From assembly GCA_948441955.1 (NCBI GenBank), contig CAOJQZ010000012.1, positions 1 to 44,259 of the forward strand: a DNA stretch of 44,259 nt, read 5' to 3'. Origin of the DNA: an uncultured Lachnospiraceae bacterium (GTDB taxonomy: Bacteria > Bacillota > Clostridia > Lachnospirales > Lachnospiraceae). Below, piece by piece: positions 8,677-18,589 of this stretch (its first letter is position 1; each line of letters starts with the position of its first letter). The notes beneath the pieces are model-generated. The model was given only the letters and a program-made list of their open reading frames with translations. It was not told where the DNA came from and did no database searches. Both the position numbers and the translations under genes were made by a program.

Positions 8677-9760
8677 GTCTTTAAAATTAAAGGATTTTAG
8701 AAATTATGAGCTGCTTCAGCTTGATTTTGATAATTCAACAAATATATTTTACGGCAATAATGCACAGGGTAAGACAAATATACTGGAAGCAATTTATTTG
8801 TCCGGTACAACGAAATCTCATAGAGGGACAAAGGATAAGGATTTAATTAAATTTGGAAAAAATGAGTGCCACTTAGAGGCTGTCATAGAAAAAAGAAATG
8901 TATTTTATCAGATTGATATGCACTTAAAGAAGAGCAGTCCAAAAGGAATTGCGATTAATAAAATTCCGATTCGTAAGGCAAGCGAATTATTTGGAATTAT
9001 TAATATTGTATTTTTCTCTCCAGAGGATTTAAATATTATAAAAAATGGACCTTTGGAGAGAAGAAGATTTATAGATCTTGAATTGTCACAGCTTGATAAG
9101 ATATATCTGAACAATTTATCAAATTATAATCGTATTGTAAATCAAAGAAATCATTTATTAAAGGATTTAAGAGATGCAGTCAGGCAGGAAAGTCTTATGC
9201 AGACCTTAGATATATGGGAACTTCAATTAATAAAGTATGGAAATGAAATAATAGAAAGAAGAAAAGAATTTATAAAAGAAATAAATAAAATAATTTCTAA
9301 TATACATTATAAGTTAACTGGAGGAAAAGAAAATATTAAATTAATTTATGAACCAAGCAATGGAAATCTGAGCTTTGTAGAGGCTCTTAAAAAAAACAGA
9401 GAGAAAGATATGAAGATAAAAAACACATCTGTAGGACCCCACAGAGATGATATATGTTTTATGGCAGATAATCTGGATATCAGGCGTTTTGGTTCTCAGG
9501 GACAACAGAGGACGGCAGCCCTGTCTCTTAAGCTTGCAGAAATAGAGCTTGTAAAAAAGGTCATACATGATACACCTATACTATTGCTTGATGATGTATT
9601 GTCTGAACTTGATAAATACAGGCAAAACTATTTATTAGATAGCATTCATGATATACAAACGCTTATTACCTGTACAGGTGTAGACGAATTTGTAAATCAT
9701 CGTTTTTCTATAAATAAAGTATTTCATGTCTTTAATGGGCAGGTATCGAAAGAAAATTAG
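8666..9760 (+). CDS. recF: DNA replication and repair protein RecF
   Basis: SMC/ABC-like ATPase that helps load RecA at single-stranded gaps. In 364 residues it shows Walker A GNNAQGKTN at about residues 30-38, the signature-type motif FGSQGQQR, and Walker B with D-loop LLLDDVLSELD. The start is a TTG at 8666 inside the end of yaaA: the next residues give the standard RecF N-terminus (KIKSLKLKDFRNY), and GGAG lies 11 bases upstream, a rather long spacing. gyrB follows after 10 bases. Confidence 0.96.
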   Translation: MKIKSLKLKDFRNYELLQLDFDNSTNIFYGNNAQGKTNILEAIYLSGTTKSHRGTKDKDLIKFGKNECHLEAVIEKRNVFYQIDMHLKKSSPKGIAINKIPIRKASELFGIINIVFFSPEDLNIIKNGPLERRRFIDLELSQLDKIYLNNLSNYNRIVNQRNHLLKDLRDAVRQESLMQTLDIWELQLIKYGNEIIERRKEFIKEINKIISNIHYKLTGGKENIKLIYEPSNGNLSFVEALKKNREKDMKIKNTSVGPHRDDICFMADNLDIRRFGSQGQQRTAALSLKLAEIELVKKVIHDTPILLLDDVLSELDKYRQNYLLDSIHDIQTLITCTGVDEFVNHRFSINKVFHVFNGQVSKEN

Positions 9761-9770
9761 GAGGATTAGA

Positions 9771-11702
9771 ATGGGTACAGAAAAAGTACAGCATGAATAT
9801 GGAGCAGACGAAATTCAGATATTAGAGGGTCTGGAGGCAGTAAGAAAGCGTCCGGGAATGTATATAGGAAGTACTTCGGCAAGAGGCCTTCATCATCTTG
9901 TTTATGAAATTGTAGATAATTCTGTAGACGAGGCGCTGGCAGGTTTTTGCGATTCTATATTTGTAAGTATTAACAAAGATAATTCGGTGACTGTTATTGA
10001 TAATGGACGTGGAATTCCAATAGGAATTAATCATAAAGCGGGTCTTCCTGCAGTTGAAGTTGTATTTACTGTACTTCATGCCGGCGGTAAATTTGGAGGA
10101 GGAGGATATAAAGTATCCGGGGGTCTTCATGGAGTAGGAGCTTCTGTTGTAAATGCATTATCTAATTGGTTGGAAGTAGAGATATGCAGTGGCGGAAAGA
10201 TTTATAAACAGCGTTATGAACGCGGAAAGGTAGTTGAAAAACTGTCTGTTGTCGGAGAATGTGAATTAGAAAAAACAGGAACAAAGGTTACATTTCTTCC
10301 GGATGATACAATATTTGAAACAACAGCATTTGAATATAATATATTAAAACAGCGGTTTAGAGAAATGGCATTTTTAACAGCAGGCCTTAAAATTACTCTT
10401 CGAGATGAAAGAGAAGAAAATTTTGTGGAAAAAACTTTTCATTATGAGGGAGGAATTAAGGAATTTGTTCAATATTTAAACCGCAGTACAACGCCTCTCT
10501 ATAATGATATTATTTATTGTGAGGGAAATGTAAATAATGTTGCGGTTGAGGTTGCTATGCAGCACAATGATTCCTATAATGAAAATTCTTATGGGTTTGT
10601 CAATAATATTACAACTCCTGAGGGGGGAACTCATATTGTAGGTTTTCGTAATGCACTGACAAAAACTTTTAATGATTATGCAAGAAAAAATAAGATGCTG
10701 AAGGATAATGAGCCTAATCTATCCGGCGAGGATATAAGAGAAGGGCTTACCGCCATTATAAGTGTAAAAATTGAAGATCCGCAGTTTGAAGGTCAGACAA
10801 AGCAAAAGCTTGGAAATAGTGAAGCAAGGGGAGCAGTAGATAATGTAGTAAGTACACAGCTTGAAATATTTCTTGAACAAAATCCACAGGTGGCAAAGCA
10901 GACAATTGAAAAATCTATAATGGCTCAGCGTGCCCGTGAGGCGGCAAGAAAGGCGAGAGATTTGACAAGAAGAAAATCTGCTCTTGATGGAATGTCTCTT
11001 CCGGGAAAGCTTGCGGACTGTTCAGATAAAAATCCGGAAAAATGCGAGATATATATTGTAGAGGGTGATTCTGCAGGGGGCTCTGCAAAGACTGCGAGAG
11101 ACAGAACAACTCAGGCAATTCTTCCTCTCCGCGGTAAAATTTTGAATGTAGAGAAGGCAAGACTTGACAGAATTTATGGAAATGCAGAAATAAAAGCAAT
11201 GATTACTGCGTTTGGTACAGGAATTCATGAAGATTTTGATATATCAAAGCTTCGTTATCACAAAATTATAATTATGACGGATGCCGATGTAGATGGGGCG
11301 CATATTAGTACTTTATTACTTACTTTTTTATATCGTTTTATGCCGGAGCTTATTAAACAGGGATATGTATATTTGGCACAGCCTCCTCTATTTAAACTTG
11401 AAAAAAATAAAAAGGTATGGTATGCGTACAGTGACGAAGAATTAGATGAGATTCTTAAAGAAGTGGGACGTGATACAAATAATAAAATTCAACGTTACAA
11501 AGGACTTGGGGAAATGGATGCGGAGCAGCTTTGGGATACTACAATGGATCCGGAGCATAGAGTACTTCTTCGTGTAAAAATGGATGAGGAAACGACTTCA
11601 GAACTTGATCTTACATTTACCACACTAATGGGAGACAAGGTGGAGCCAAGACGGGAATTTATCGAAGAAAATGCAAAATATGTAAAGAACTTAGACATCT
11701 AG
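9771..11702 (+). CDS. gyrB: DNA gyrase subunit B
   Basis: ATPase subunit of gyrase, which introduces negative supercoils. The 643-residue protein has the GHKL ATPase motifs (DNSVDEALAG, DNGRGIP, GGLHGVG) and the Toprim motifs EGDSAGG, PLRGKILNVEKA and DADVDGAHI. The ATG at 9771 was chosen because TTAGGAGGATTAGA precedes it. The longer open frame back to 9726 overlaps recF and adds a non-homologous basic stretch. gyrA follows after 9 bases. Confidence 0.98.
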   Translation: MGTEKVQHEYGADEIQILEGLEAVRKRPGMYIGSTSARGLHHLVYEIVDNSVDEALAGFCDSIFVSINKDNSVTVIDNGRGIPIGINHKAGLPAVEVVFTVLHAGGKFGGGGYKVSGGLHGVGASVVNALSNWLEVEICSGGKIYKQRYERGKVVEKLSVVGECELEKTGTKVTFLPDDTIFETTAFEYNILKQRFREMAFLTAGLKITLRDEREENFVEKTFHYEGGIKEFVQYLNRSTTPLYNDIIYCEGNVNNVAVEVAMQHNDSYNENSYGFVNNITTPEGGTHIVGFRNALTKTFNDYARKNKMLKDNEPNLSGEDIREGLTAIISVKIEDPQFEGQTKQKLGNSEARGAVDNVVSTQLEIFLEQNPQVAKQTIEKSIMAQRAREAARKARDLTRRKSALDGMSLPGKLADCSDKNPEKCEIYIVEGDSAGGSAKTARDRTTQAILPLRGKILNVEKARLDRIYGNAEIKAMITAFGTGIHEDFDISKLRYHKIIIMTDADVDGAHISTLLLTFLYRFMPELIKQGYVYLAQPPLFKLEKNKKVWYAYSDEELDEILKEVGRDTNNKIQRYKGLGEMDAEQLWDTTMDPEHRVLLRVKMDEETTSELDLTFTTLMGDKVEPRREFIEENAKYVKNLDI

Positions 11703-11711
11703 GAGGAAAAC

Positions 11712-14165
11712 ATGGAAGATAATATATTTGATAAAGTCCACGAAGTAGACTTAAAAAAGACAATGGAAGATTCTTACATTGATTATGCCATGAGTGTTAT
11801 CGCATCCCGTGCACTTCCTGATGTAAGAGATGGTTTAAAGCCGGTACAGAGAAGAATTCTTTATTCAATGATAGAACTTAATAATGGTCCGGACAAGCCT
11901 CATAGAAAATCTGCACGTATTGTCGGTGATACAATGGGTAAATATCACCCTCACGGTGACAGTTCTATTTATGGAGCATTGGTAAATATGGCACAGGAAT
12001 GGTCTACAAGATATCCGCTTGTAGACGGACATGGAAATTTTGGCTCTATTGATGGTGACGGAGCAGCCGCCATGCGATATACAGAAGCAAGACTCAGTAA
12101 AATTTCCATGGAACTTACTGCTGATATTAATAAAAATACAGTTGATTTTATGCCGAATTTTGATGAGACGGAAAAAGAGCCGGTTGTGCTCCCAGCCAGA
12201 TTTCCAAATCTTTTGGTAAATGGTACGTCAGGTATTGCAGTAGGTATGGCAACAAATATTCCTCCCCATAATTTAAAGGAAATTATTAATGCAGTCGTAA
12301 AAATTATTGATAATCAAATAGAAGATAAAGATAATACAACGATTGAAGAAATTCTTGAGATCGTAAAGGGGCCTGATTTTCCGACAGGAGGTACGATTCT
12401 TGGTACAAGGGGAATAGAGGAAGCTTACCGTACCGGCCGCGGAAAGATTCGTGTTCGTGCTATTACAAATATTGAAGCAATGCCAAACGGAAAGAGCCGT
12501 ATAATTGTAACAGAGCTTCCATATATGGTGAATAAAGCCCGTCTTATTGAAAAAATCGCTGAATTAGTAAGAGATAAGAAAATAGATGGAATTACAGATT
12601 TGAGTGACCAGTCAAGTCGGGAGGGTATGCGGATTGTAATTGAATTAAGAAGAGATGTGAATGCAAACGTTATTTTAAATCAGTTATATAAGCATACGCA
12701 GCTTCAAGATACATTTGGTGTAATAATGCTTGCTCTTGTAAATAATGAGCCAAAGGTTATGAATATCCTTGATATGCTTTCTCATTATTTGCTGCATCAG
12801 GAGGAGGTTGTTACACGCCGGACAAAATATGAGTTAAATAAAGCAAAGGAAAAGGCACATATTTTAGAAGGATTGTTAATAGCTCTCGATAATATTGATG
12901 AAGTAATAAAAATTATAAGGGGATCTCAAACTGTACAGGCTGCCAAGGCAGAACTTATAGAACGTTTCGGTTTAAGTGAAGCACAGTCACAGGCTATTGT
13001 GGATATGCGTCTTCGTGCTCTTACAGGTCTGGAAAGAGAGAAGTTAGAAGCAGAATATAAGGAGCTTATTAAATTAATCGGTGAGTTGGAGGCAATTCTT
13101 GCTGATCATAAACTTCTTCTTGGCGTAATAAGAAAGGAAATAATTATAATCCGTGATAAATATGGTGATGAAAGAAAAACATCTATTGGATTTGATGAAT
13201 TTGATATCTCTATGGAGGATTTGATTCCTAAAGAAGATGTGGTAATTACTATGACAAAGCTAGGATATATCAAACGTATGTCTAATGATACCTTTAAGGC
13301 ACAAAATCGAGGTGGAAAAGGTATCAAAGGAATGCAGACATTGGATGAAGACTATGTAGAAGAACTGTTTATGTCTAATACACATCATTATATTATGTTT
13401 TTTACAAACACCGGCCGGGTATATCGTCTAAAAGGATATGAAATACCAGAGGCAGGCCGTACGTCAAGAGGGACTGCAATTATCAATCTTTTGCAGCTTA
13501 TGCCGGGAGAGAAGATAACGGCAGTCATACCGGTAGATTTTTACCATGAAAATGCCTATCTTGTAATGGCAACAAAAAATGGGCTTATTAAAAAGACACC
13601 TCTTCGGGAATACATGAATGTCCGTAAAATCGGGCTTGCGGCAATTACGCTTCGTGAGGATGACGAACTGATAGAAGTAAAATTTACAGATAGTGAACAG
13701 GAAATTATACTAGTTACAAAATATGGACAGTGCATTCGGTTTAAAGAAGGAGATGTGCGTGCAACAGGAAGAACGTCAATGGGAGTAAGAGGAATTAATC
13801 TTGCAGATCGTGATGAAGTAATAGGAATGCAGCTTGTCATACAGGGGAGTCATTTACTCATTGTATCTGAAAAGGGAATGGGAAAACGTACTCTTATGGA
13901 AGAGTTTACTGCACAGAATCGTGGCGGAAAAGGTGTTAAATGTTATAAAATAACTGAAAAAACAGGAAACGTAGTAGGCATTAAGGCAGTAGATGAAGAA
14001 GATGAGATTATGATTATTAATACAGAAGGCATTATTATACGTATGCTTTGCAGTGGAATATCTGTACTTGGACGCATAACCTCAGGAGTAAAATTGATTA
14101 ACCTAAAAGATGGAGATATTGTTGCAAGTATAGCAAAGGTAAGAGAAAAAGAAAAAGAGGAATAA
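11712..14165 (+). CDS. gyrA: DNA gyrase subunit A
   Basis: Breakage-reunion subunit of gyrase, 817 residues. The catalytic tyrosine is in AAMRYTEAR (about residue 123). The C-terminal DNA-wrapping domain contains GyrA-box-like QNRGGKG, which appears twice. In the quinolone-determining stretch HPHGDSSIYGALV, the position matching E. coli Ser83 is Ser84 and that matching Asp87 is Gly88. AGGAGG precedes the start. A copy of the dispersed palindrome begins 4 bases after the stop. Confidence 0.98.
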   Translation: MEDNIFDKVHEVDLKKTMEDSYIDYAMSVIASRALPDVRDGLKPVQRRILYSMIELNNGPDKPHRKSARIVGDTMGKYHPHGDSSIYGALVNMAQEWSTRYPLVDGHGNFGSIDGDGAAAMRYTEARLSKISMELTADINKNTVDFMPNFDETEKEPVVLPARFPNLLVNGTSGIAVGMATNIPPHNLKEIINAVVKIIDNQIEDKDNTTIEEILEIVKGPDFPTGGTILGTRGIEEAYRTGRGKIRVRAITNIEAMPNGKSRIIVTELPYMVNKARLIEKIAELVRDKKIDGITDLSDQSSREGMRIVIELRRDVNANVILNQLYKHTQLQDTFGVIMLALVNNEPKVMNILDMLSHYLLHQEEVVTRRTKYELNKAKEKAHILEGLLIALDNIDEVIKIIRGSQTVQAAKAELIERFGLSEAQSQAIVDMRLRALTGLEREKLEAEYKELIKLIGELEAILADHKLLLGVIRKEIIIIRDKYGDERKTSIGFDEFDISMEDLIPKEDVVITMTKLGYIKRMSNDTFKAQNRGGKGIKGMQTLDEDYVEELFMSNTHHYIMFFTNTGRVYRLKGYEIPEAGRTSRGTAIINLLQLMPGEKITAVIPVDFYHENAYLVMATKNGLIKKTPLREYMNVRKIGLAAITLREDDELIEVKFTDSEQEIILVTKYGQCIRFKEGDVRATGRTSMGVRGINLADRDEVIGMQLVIQGSHLLIVSEKGMGKRTLMEEFTAQNRGGKGVKCYKITEKTGNVVGIKAVDEEDEIMIINTEGIIIRMLCSGISVLGRITSGVKLINLKDGDIVASIAKVREKEKEE

Positions 14166-14168
14166 AAA

Positions 14169-14221
14169 GGGACAGGGTTTTTACAATCTGGGACGTAGTA
14201 AAATTAATTTTACTACGTCCC
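14169..14221 (+). repeat. Dispersed palindromic element, copy 1
   Basis: The box GGGACAGGGT is at 14169-14178 and is followed, after 11 bases, by a perfect 32-base palindrome at 14190-14221 (arm GGGACGTAGTAAAATT). It sits between the gyrA stop and the ribosome binding site of the next gene. There is no U-tract, so it is not a standard terminator. Confidence 0.93.
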
Positions 14222-14245
14222 CAACCTGAAAAGGAGGATACATAA

Positions 14246-14701
14246 ATGACTACAAGTATCAATATGGAACAGTTACAAAAGGATGCAACAGATATTTTTC
14301 AGCAGGGCTTTGCCTGTTCGGAATCTGTAATTTATGCAATCCGCAAGCATTTTGAAATTGATATGTCAGATGATGCAATTGCTATGAGTTCAGGATTTCC
14401 ATGGGGACTTGGAGGGGGAGGATGTATCTGCGGAGCTCTTGCCGGAGGTACAATGTGTATTGGGTACTTTTTTGGACGAAAGACTCCGGGAGATTCAAAA
14501 GTTCAAAGATGCTTTGAACTTACAAATGAATTACATGATTATTTTAAGGAAAATTGTGGTGGAACATGCTGCCGTGTGCTTACAAGAGGAAAAGAAAAGA
14601 ATTCTCCGGAACGTAAGGCACAGTGTATAGAGTTTGTTTCTTATACAGTGAAAAAGACGGCAGAAATTATTATCCGGGAGCTTGACAAGGATAATGAATA
14701 A
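14246..14701 (+). CDS. C_GCAxxG_C_C family redox-type protein
   Basis: A 151-residue protein with nine cysteines (residues 24, 60, 62, 71, 89, 104, 108, 109, 127) in the C_GCAxxG_C_C family spacing. GFACSESV opens the pattern, GGGGCICGALAGG carries the central motif, and ENCGGTCC closes it. Members are found mostly in anaerobes and are presumed to bind metal or take part in redox chemistry; no reaction is established. The start has AAAAGGAGG upstream. It precedes the ROK regulator by 15 bases and may be co-transcribed with it. No signal peptide is evident. Confidence 0.85.
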   Translation: MTTSINMEQLQKDATDIFQQGFACSESVIYAIRKHFEIDMSDDAIAMSSGFPWGLGGGGCICGALAGGTMCIGYFFGRKTPGDSKVQRCFELTNELHDYFKENCGGTCCRVLTRGKEKNSPERKAQCIEFVSYTVKKTAEIIIRELDKDNE

Positions 14702-14716
14702 AAGGAATTATTATCT

Positions 14717-15838
14717 ATGAAGCAGGCAACAAATATAGAAGTAAAGAAAAATAACAGAAACAGAATTTTTCGTTATATATGCGAGCATGAAACCGTGTCG
14801 AATCCTGATATTTCTTATGATATTAAAATGAGTCTGCCTACAGTAACACAAAATACAAAGGAACTGATTGAACGGGGACTTATAGAAGAAATAGGAGAGC
14901 TTAAATCCACAGGAGGAAGAAGAGCCAAAGCATTATCAGTTGCAGCAAATGCAAGACAGGCTGTCGGTATTGATATTACCAAAAATCATATTGGTCTGGT
15001 TCTTACGAATCTTAAAGGAGAGATTTTGGAGTATGAACGTATATTTTTTCCTTTTGCTGAAAATGAAAAGTATTACCGTACAGTGAATGAAAAATTGGAG
15101 CTTTTTCTTGAGAAAACAAATGTTGACAGAAAAATTATACTGGGATTAGGAATTTCTTTCCCTGGAATTGTGGATATTAATAGAAAGATGATTATACATT
15201 CACATATTTTAGGGGTGGATATGGTTCCTTTTACATCAGTAAGCCGTTTTTTTTCATATCCGTGTTATTTTATAAATGATGCAAATGCCGGAGCTTATGC
15301 GGAAGGAATTTATTCAAAGAATAGGGAAAGGTTTTTTTATATTTCTTTGAGTAATACTGTAGGAGGCGCAATTTTCAGTAATAATGCTCTGATACAGGGA
15401 GACAATTTTCGCTGTGGTGAGGTAGGGCATATGACGATAATTCCAGACGGCAGATTATGCTATTGCGGAAAAAAAGGATGTCTGGATGCGTATTGTTCTG
15501 CGATGATCCTGTCAGAACTTACAGAGGGAAAGCTGGAATATTTTTTTAAAGCTCTTAAGGAGAATGATAAGAGGATTGAAAAAATATGGGAAGAATATAT
15601 TGCATATTTATCAATTGCAATTCATAATATTCATATGATTCTGGATTGTGATATTGTTTTAGGAGGATATGTAGGAAGTTATATAGAGCCATTCATTTCC
15701 AGTGTCAGGAATAAGGTGAGAGAAATAAATACATTTTCTGAAGATAAAATATTTTTAAAAGCATGTTCTCATAAAACAGGGGCGGCGGCATTAGGAGCAG
15801 CATTTAATGTAATTGAAAGATTCATTCAGCAGGTTTAA
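14717..15838 (+). CDS. ROK-family transcriptional regulator (NagC/XylR type)
   Basis: A 373-residue protein. A winged helix-turn-helix covers about residues 12-75 (NPDISYDIKMSLPTVTQNTK is the recognition region). A ROK sugar-kinase-like domain follows, with VGIDITKN, DANAGAYAEG and the zinc signature H238, C248, C250, C255 in GHM...CYCGKKGC. The helix-turn-helix identifies it as a regulator rather than a kinase. The effector is probably a sugar, but the sequence does not show which. The dehydrogenase gene downstream is a plausible target. An intrinsic terminator follows it. Confidence 0.88.
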   Translation: MKQATNIEVKKNNRNRIFRYICEHETVSNPDISYDIKMSLPTVTQNTKELIERGLIEEIGELKSTGGRRAKALSVAANARQAVGIDITKNHIGLVLTNLKGEILEYERIFFPFAENEKYYRTVNEKLELFLEKTNVDRKIILGLGISFPGIVDINRKMIIHSHILGVDMVPFTSVSRFFSYPCYFINDANAGAYAEGIYSKNRERFFYISLSNTVGGAIFSNNALIQGDNFRCGEVGHMTIIPDGRLCYCGKKGCLDAYCSAMILSELTEGKLEYFFKALKENDKRIEKIWEEYIAYLSIAIHNIHMILDCDIVLGGYVGSYIEPFISSVRNKVREINTFSEDKIFLKACSHKTGAAALGAAFNVIERFIQQV

Positions 15839-15865
15839 ATTAAGAAAATAAAAGTATTGAAAGGT

Positions 15866-15897
15866 AGAGATTTTGGTAAAACAGAATCTCTTTTTTT
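15866..15897 (+). terminator. Intrinsic terminator after the ROK gene
   Basis: A 7-bp stem AGAGATT/AATCTCT (15866-15872, 15885-15891) is followed by an uninterrupted T run to 15897. Confidence 0.75.
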
Positions 15898-15938
15898 GTA
15901 AATTTACTAAAATAAATACATTAATTTGAAATAATTTA

Positions 15939-15967
15939 TTGACACATTTGTAGAATACAGATAAAAT
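15939..15967 (+). promoter_or_regulatory. Sigma-A promoter of the sorbitol-type dehydrogenase
   Basis: A perfect TTGACA (15939-15944), a 17-base spacer and TAAAAT (15962-15967). The region around it is almost pure A/T. I see no clear inverted-repeat operator for the ROK protein. Confidence 0.72.
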
Positions 15968-16023
15968 AATAACATAATTAAATAGATTAATAAAGTATAA
16001 AATAAAAAAAAAGGAAATGAAAG

Positions 16024-17073
16024 ATGAAAGGAAAAATGAAAACAGCAGTTATGCTTGGAACAGGAAAGATGGGATTTGAAGAAAGAAATATTCCTGAGAT
16101 AAAGGATAATGAGGTTTTAGTTAAACTGGAGTATGTAGGTATCTGTGGAAGTGATTTACATTATTATGAAACGGGAGCTATTGGAAATTATATTGTTAAA
16201 CCGCCGTTTGTTTTGGGTCATGAACCAGGAGGAACAGTTATAGAAACAGGTAAAAATGTAAAACATCTGAAGGTTGGAGATAAGGTAGCGCTGGAGCCGG
16301 GAAAAACATGCAAACATTGTGAATTTTGTAAAACGGGACGTTATAATCTTTGTCCGGATGTTATTTTTTTTGCAACGCCTCCTGTTGACGGAGTTTTTCA
16401 GGAGTATGTAGCTCATGAAGCAGAACTCTGTTTTAAATTGCCTGAAAATGTGAGTACAATGGAAGGCGCGCTTATCGAACCTTTGGCAGTAGGGTTTCAC
16501 GCGGCTATACAGGGAGGAGCAAGAGCAGGACAGACAGCAGTCGTTATGGGAGCCGGATGTATTGGTCTTGTAACAATGATGGCATTAAAGGCAATGGGTG
16601 TATCAAAGGTATATGTTGTAGATATTATGGAAAATCGGCTTGAAAAAGCTTTGGAGCTTGGAGCAGATGGAATAATTAACGGAAAAGATAAGGATGCAGC
16701 AGAGGAGGTAATGAGACTTACAGAAGGAAAAGGATGTGATTTAGCCATTGAAACAGCCGGAACACAAATAACAACTGTACAGACAATACACATGGCTAAA
16801 AAAGGAGCAGTAATTGTACTGGTAGGCTATAGCAAAACCGGCGAAATGACACTTCCTATGAGTCTGGCACTTGATAAGGAACTGACATTTAAAACCGTAT
16901 TTCGTTATAGGAATATTTATCCAATGGCAATTGAGGCGGTTTCAGCAGGAAAAGTAAATTTAAAAGGAATCGTTACAGATATATTTTCGCTGGATGAAGT
17001 ACAGAAGGCAATGGACTACAGTGTAAATAATAAAGCAGATATTGTAAAAGCAGTTATTAAGATTTGTGAATAA
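16024..17073 (+). CDS. Zinc-dependent medium-chain dehydrogenase, sorbitol (L-iditol 2-) dehydrogenase type
   Basis: NAD(P)-dependent polyol or secondary-alcohol dehydrogenase of 349 residues. The catalytic zinc ligands Cys41, His66-Glu67 (GHEPGG) and Glu152 are present, with the structural zinc cysteines 96, 99, 102 and 110. The Rossmann motif GAGCIG is at 176-181. The stretch FRYRNIYP near residue 300 is characteristic of sorbitol dehydrogenases and favours a polyol substrate over threonine or butanediol, but the true substrate is unproven. It has its own promoter and lies downstream of a ROK regulator, consistent with sugar-alcohol catabolism. Confidence 0.85.
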   Translation: MKGKMKTAVMLGTGKMGFEERNIPEIKDNEVLVKLEYVGICGSDLHYYETGAIGNYIVKPPFVLGHEPGGTVIETGKNVKHLKVGDKVALEPGKTCKHCEFCKTGRYNLCPDVIFFATPPVDGVFQEYVAHEAELCFKLPENVSTMEGALIEPLAVGFHAAIQGGARAGQTAVVMGAGCIGLVTMMALKAMGVSKVYVVDIMENRLEKALELGADGIINGKDKDAAEEVMRLTEGKGCDLAIETAGTQITTVQTIHMAKKGAVIVLVGYSKTGEMTLPMSLALDKELTFKTVFRYRNIYPMAIEAVSAGKVNLKGIVTDIFSLDEVQKAMDYSVNNKADIVKAVIKICE

Positions 17074-17120
17074 ACCTAAGAAAGGAAAACATAAAAAATT
17101 ATATAAGTAGTGCTTTAAAG

Positions 17121-17145
17121 GATAGAATATGATAGAATATTCTAT
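17121..17145. promoter_or_regulatory. Direct repeat and perfect palindrome upstream of the carboxypeptidase gene
   Basis: GATAGAATAT occurs twice in tandem (17121-17140). The second copy extends into the perfect 14-base palindrome ATAGAATATTCTAT at 17132-17145, only 11 bases before the ribosome binding site. It could be an operator; no protein is identified. Confidence 0.35.
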
Positions 17146-17168
17146 ATGTAAAGCGGAGGAAGCCGGAA

Positions 17169-18539
17169 ATGAGATGGAAAAATAAAATACTGGCTGTATT
17201 TTTTATAATAATTTTGTGTTTATCTATGGGAGTATCTGCAGCAGCCGAAGAGGTGTGGACAGAAACGCTTACGCCGGAGCAGGAAGAAATACAAAAAAAT
17301 CTGGAGAGACTTTATGAACTTCCGATCCAGTCAAATGAACTTCCAGGCTGGCCGGAGGGGCCGGGGACATACGGAGAAGCTGCGATTGTGATGGAAGTGG
17401 GTACTGGAGCAATTTTATATGCCAAAAATATTGATGCACATTATTATCCTGCAAGTATTACAAAAATTCTGACTACATTGGTAGCATTGGAAAATGGAAA
17501 ACTTGATGATAAAGTGACATTTTCAGCAGACAGCCTATCGTTTCTGGAATGGGGAGACGCAGCAATTGGAATGAAAGAGGGAGATATAATATCTCTGGAA
17601 CAGGCGCTTAATGCAGTACTTCTTGCGTCCGCAAATGAAGTTTCCTATGCAGTAGGCGAAAGCATAGGAAAAAATGCAGGCTACGATTATAATTGGTTTA
17701 TTTCACAGATGAATACAAGATGCCAGGAGCTTGGAGGAATGAATTCTCATTTTGTAAATCCCCATGGACTACATGATGATGATCATTATACCTGTGCCAG
17801 AGATATGGCGTTGATTTCAAGAGAGCTTTTTAAATATCCGGAAGCATTTGAAATCATGCAGGCCATGCAATATGAGATTAAGAAATCAAAAACAACAGAG
17901 TCTCATGTATTTCAGCAAAATCATAAAATGTTTTATATGGATAATCCATATTATTGGGAATATGTGATAGGAGGAAAGACAGGGTTTACAGATCAGGCAC
18001 ATAATACACTTATTACAATGACAGATAATGGGGAAATGCAGCTTGTCTGTGTTGTACTCAAAACAGAAGGAGTTAATGTATATTCGGATACACGGAATTT
18101 GTGTGATTATGTTTATAATAATTTCAAAAAGACAGAGGTACAGGATTTAGAAAAATCTGAGAATATAGAAAAAATTATTGCTCAGGAAGAAAGCGGATAT
18201 GTCGTACTTCCGGAAAATGTTGAATTTGAAAAGTTGGATATGGAAATAATACCGGATATAGAAACAAAGGGTGAGGCAGCTCTTATGTATAGCTACGAAG
18301 GAAATCCTATAGGTATGGCAAGAGCAGAACTAAGTAAATCATATATGAAGGATAAAGGAATAAAAACGGAGAAAAAGGAAGAAAAAAAGGTTTCCTTTAA
18401 GGAGAAAAAAGAAGATAAAAGTGTTAAGGATAAAATTATTCTGGCAATAGCATGCTTTGTTTTGATATTATTAATTTTTATATTAATAGAATATATTATA
18501 ATAAATAAACGTGCCAGAAAGAAGCACAGGCGTAAATAA
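17169..18539 (+). CDS. D-alanyl-D-alanine carboxypeptidase (S11, PBP5/DacF type)
   Basis: Low-molecular-weight penicillin-binding protein that trims the terminal D-alanine of peptidoglycan stem peptides. It has 456 residues and a signal peptide ending near residue 26 (...GVSAAAEE). The active-site motifs are S96-I-T-K99, S154-A-N156 and K270-T-G. A C-terminal hydrophobic segment at about 423-446, followed by a basic tail, should anchor it to the outer face of the membrane. The start is preceded by GCGGAGGAAGCC. DacF-like sporulation paralogues exist in Clostridia; the sequence alone does not tell which role this one plays. Confidence 0.92.
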   Translation: MRWKNKILAVFFIIILCLSMGVSAAAEEVWTETLTPEQEEIQKNLERLYELPIQSNELPGWPEGPGTYGEAAIVMEVGTGAILYAKNIDAHYYPASITKILTTLVALENGKLDDKVTFSADSLSFLEWGDAAIGMKEGDIISLEQALNAVLLASANEVSYAVGESIGKNAGYDYNWFISQMNTRCQELGGMNSHFVNPHGLHDDDHYTCARDMALISRELFKYPEAFEIMQAMQYEIKKSKTTESHVFQQNHKMFYMDNPYYWEYVIGGKTGFTDQAHNTLITMTDNGEMQLVCVVLKTEGVNVYSDTRNLCDYVYNNFKKTEVQDLEKSENIEKIIAQEESGYVVLPENVEFEKLDMEIIPDIETKGEAALMYSYEGNPIGMARAELSKSYMKDKGIKTEKKEEKKVSFKEKKEDKSVKDKIILAIACFVLILLIFILIEYIIINKRARKKHRRK

Positions 18540-18554
18540 AAAATTGTAAAAGCC

Positions 18555-18583
18555 TTGACGAATAAACGGTTTTTTCATATAAT
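18555..18583 (+). promoter_or_regulatory. Sigma-A promoter of the ileS T-box leader
   Basis: TTGACG (18555-18560), a 17-base spacer and a perfect TATAAT (18578-18583). Transcription should start about 18590, immediately before the T-box structure. Confidence 0.85.
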
Positions 18584-18589
18584 GTAGCC

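Noticed and set aside
14169..14221. Palindromic element as an ordinary intrinsic terminator
   Set aside because: No T tract follows the stem in any copy, and copies 1 and 2 stand upstream of genes; the shared side box also indicates a distinct element.
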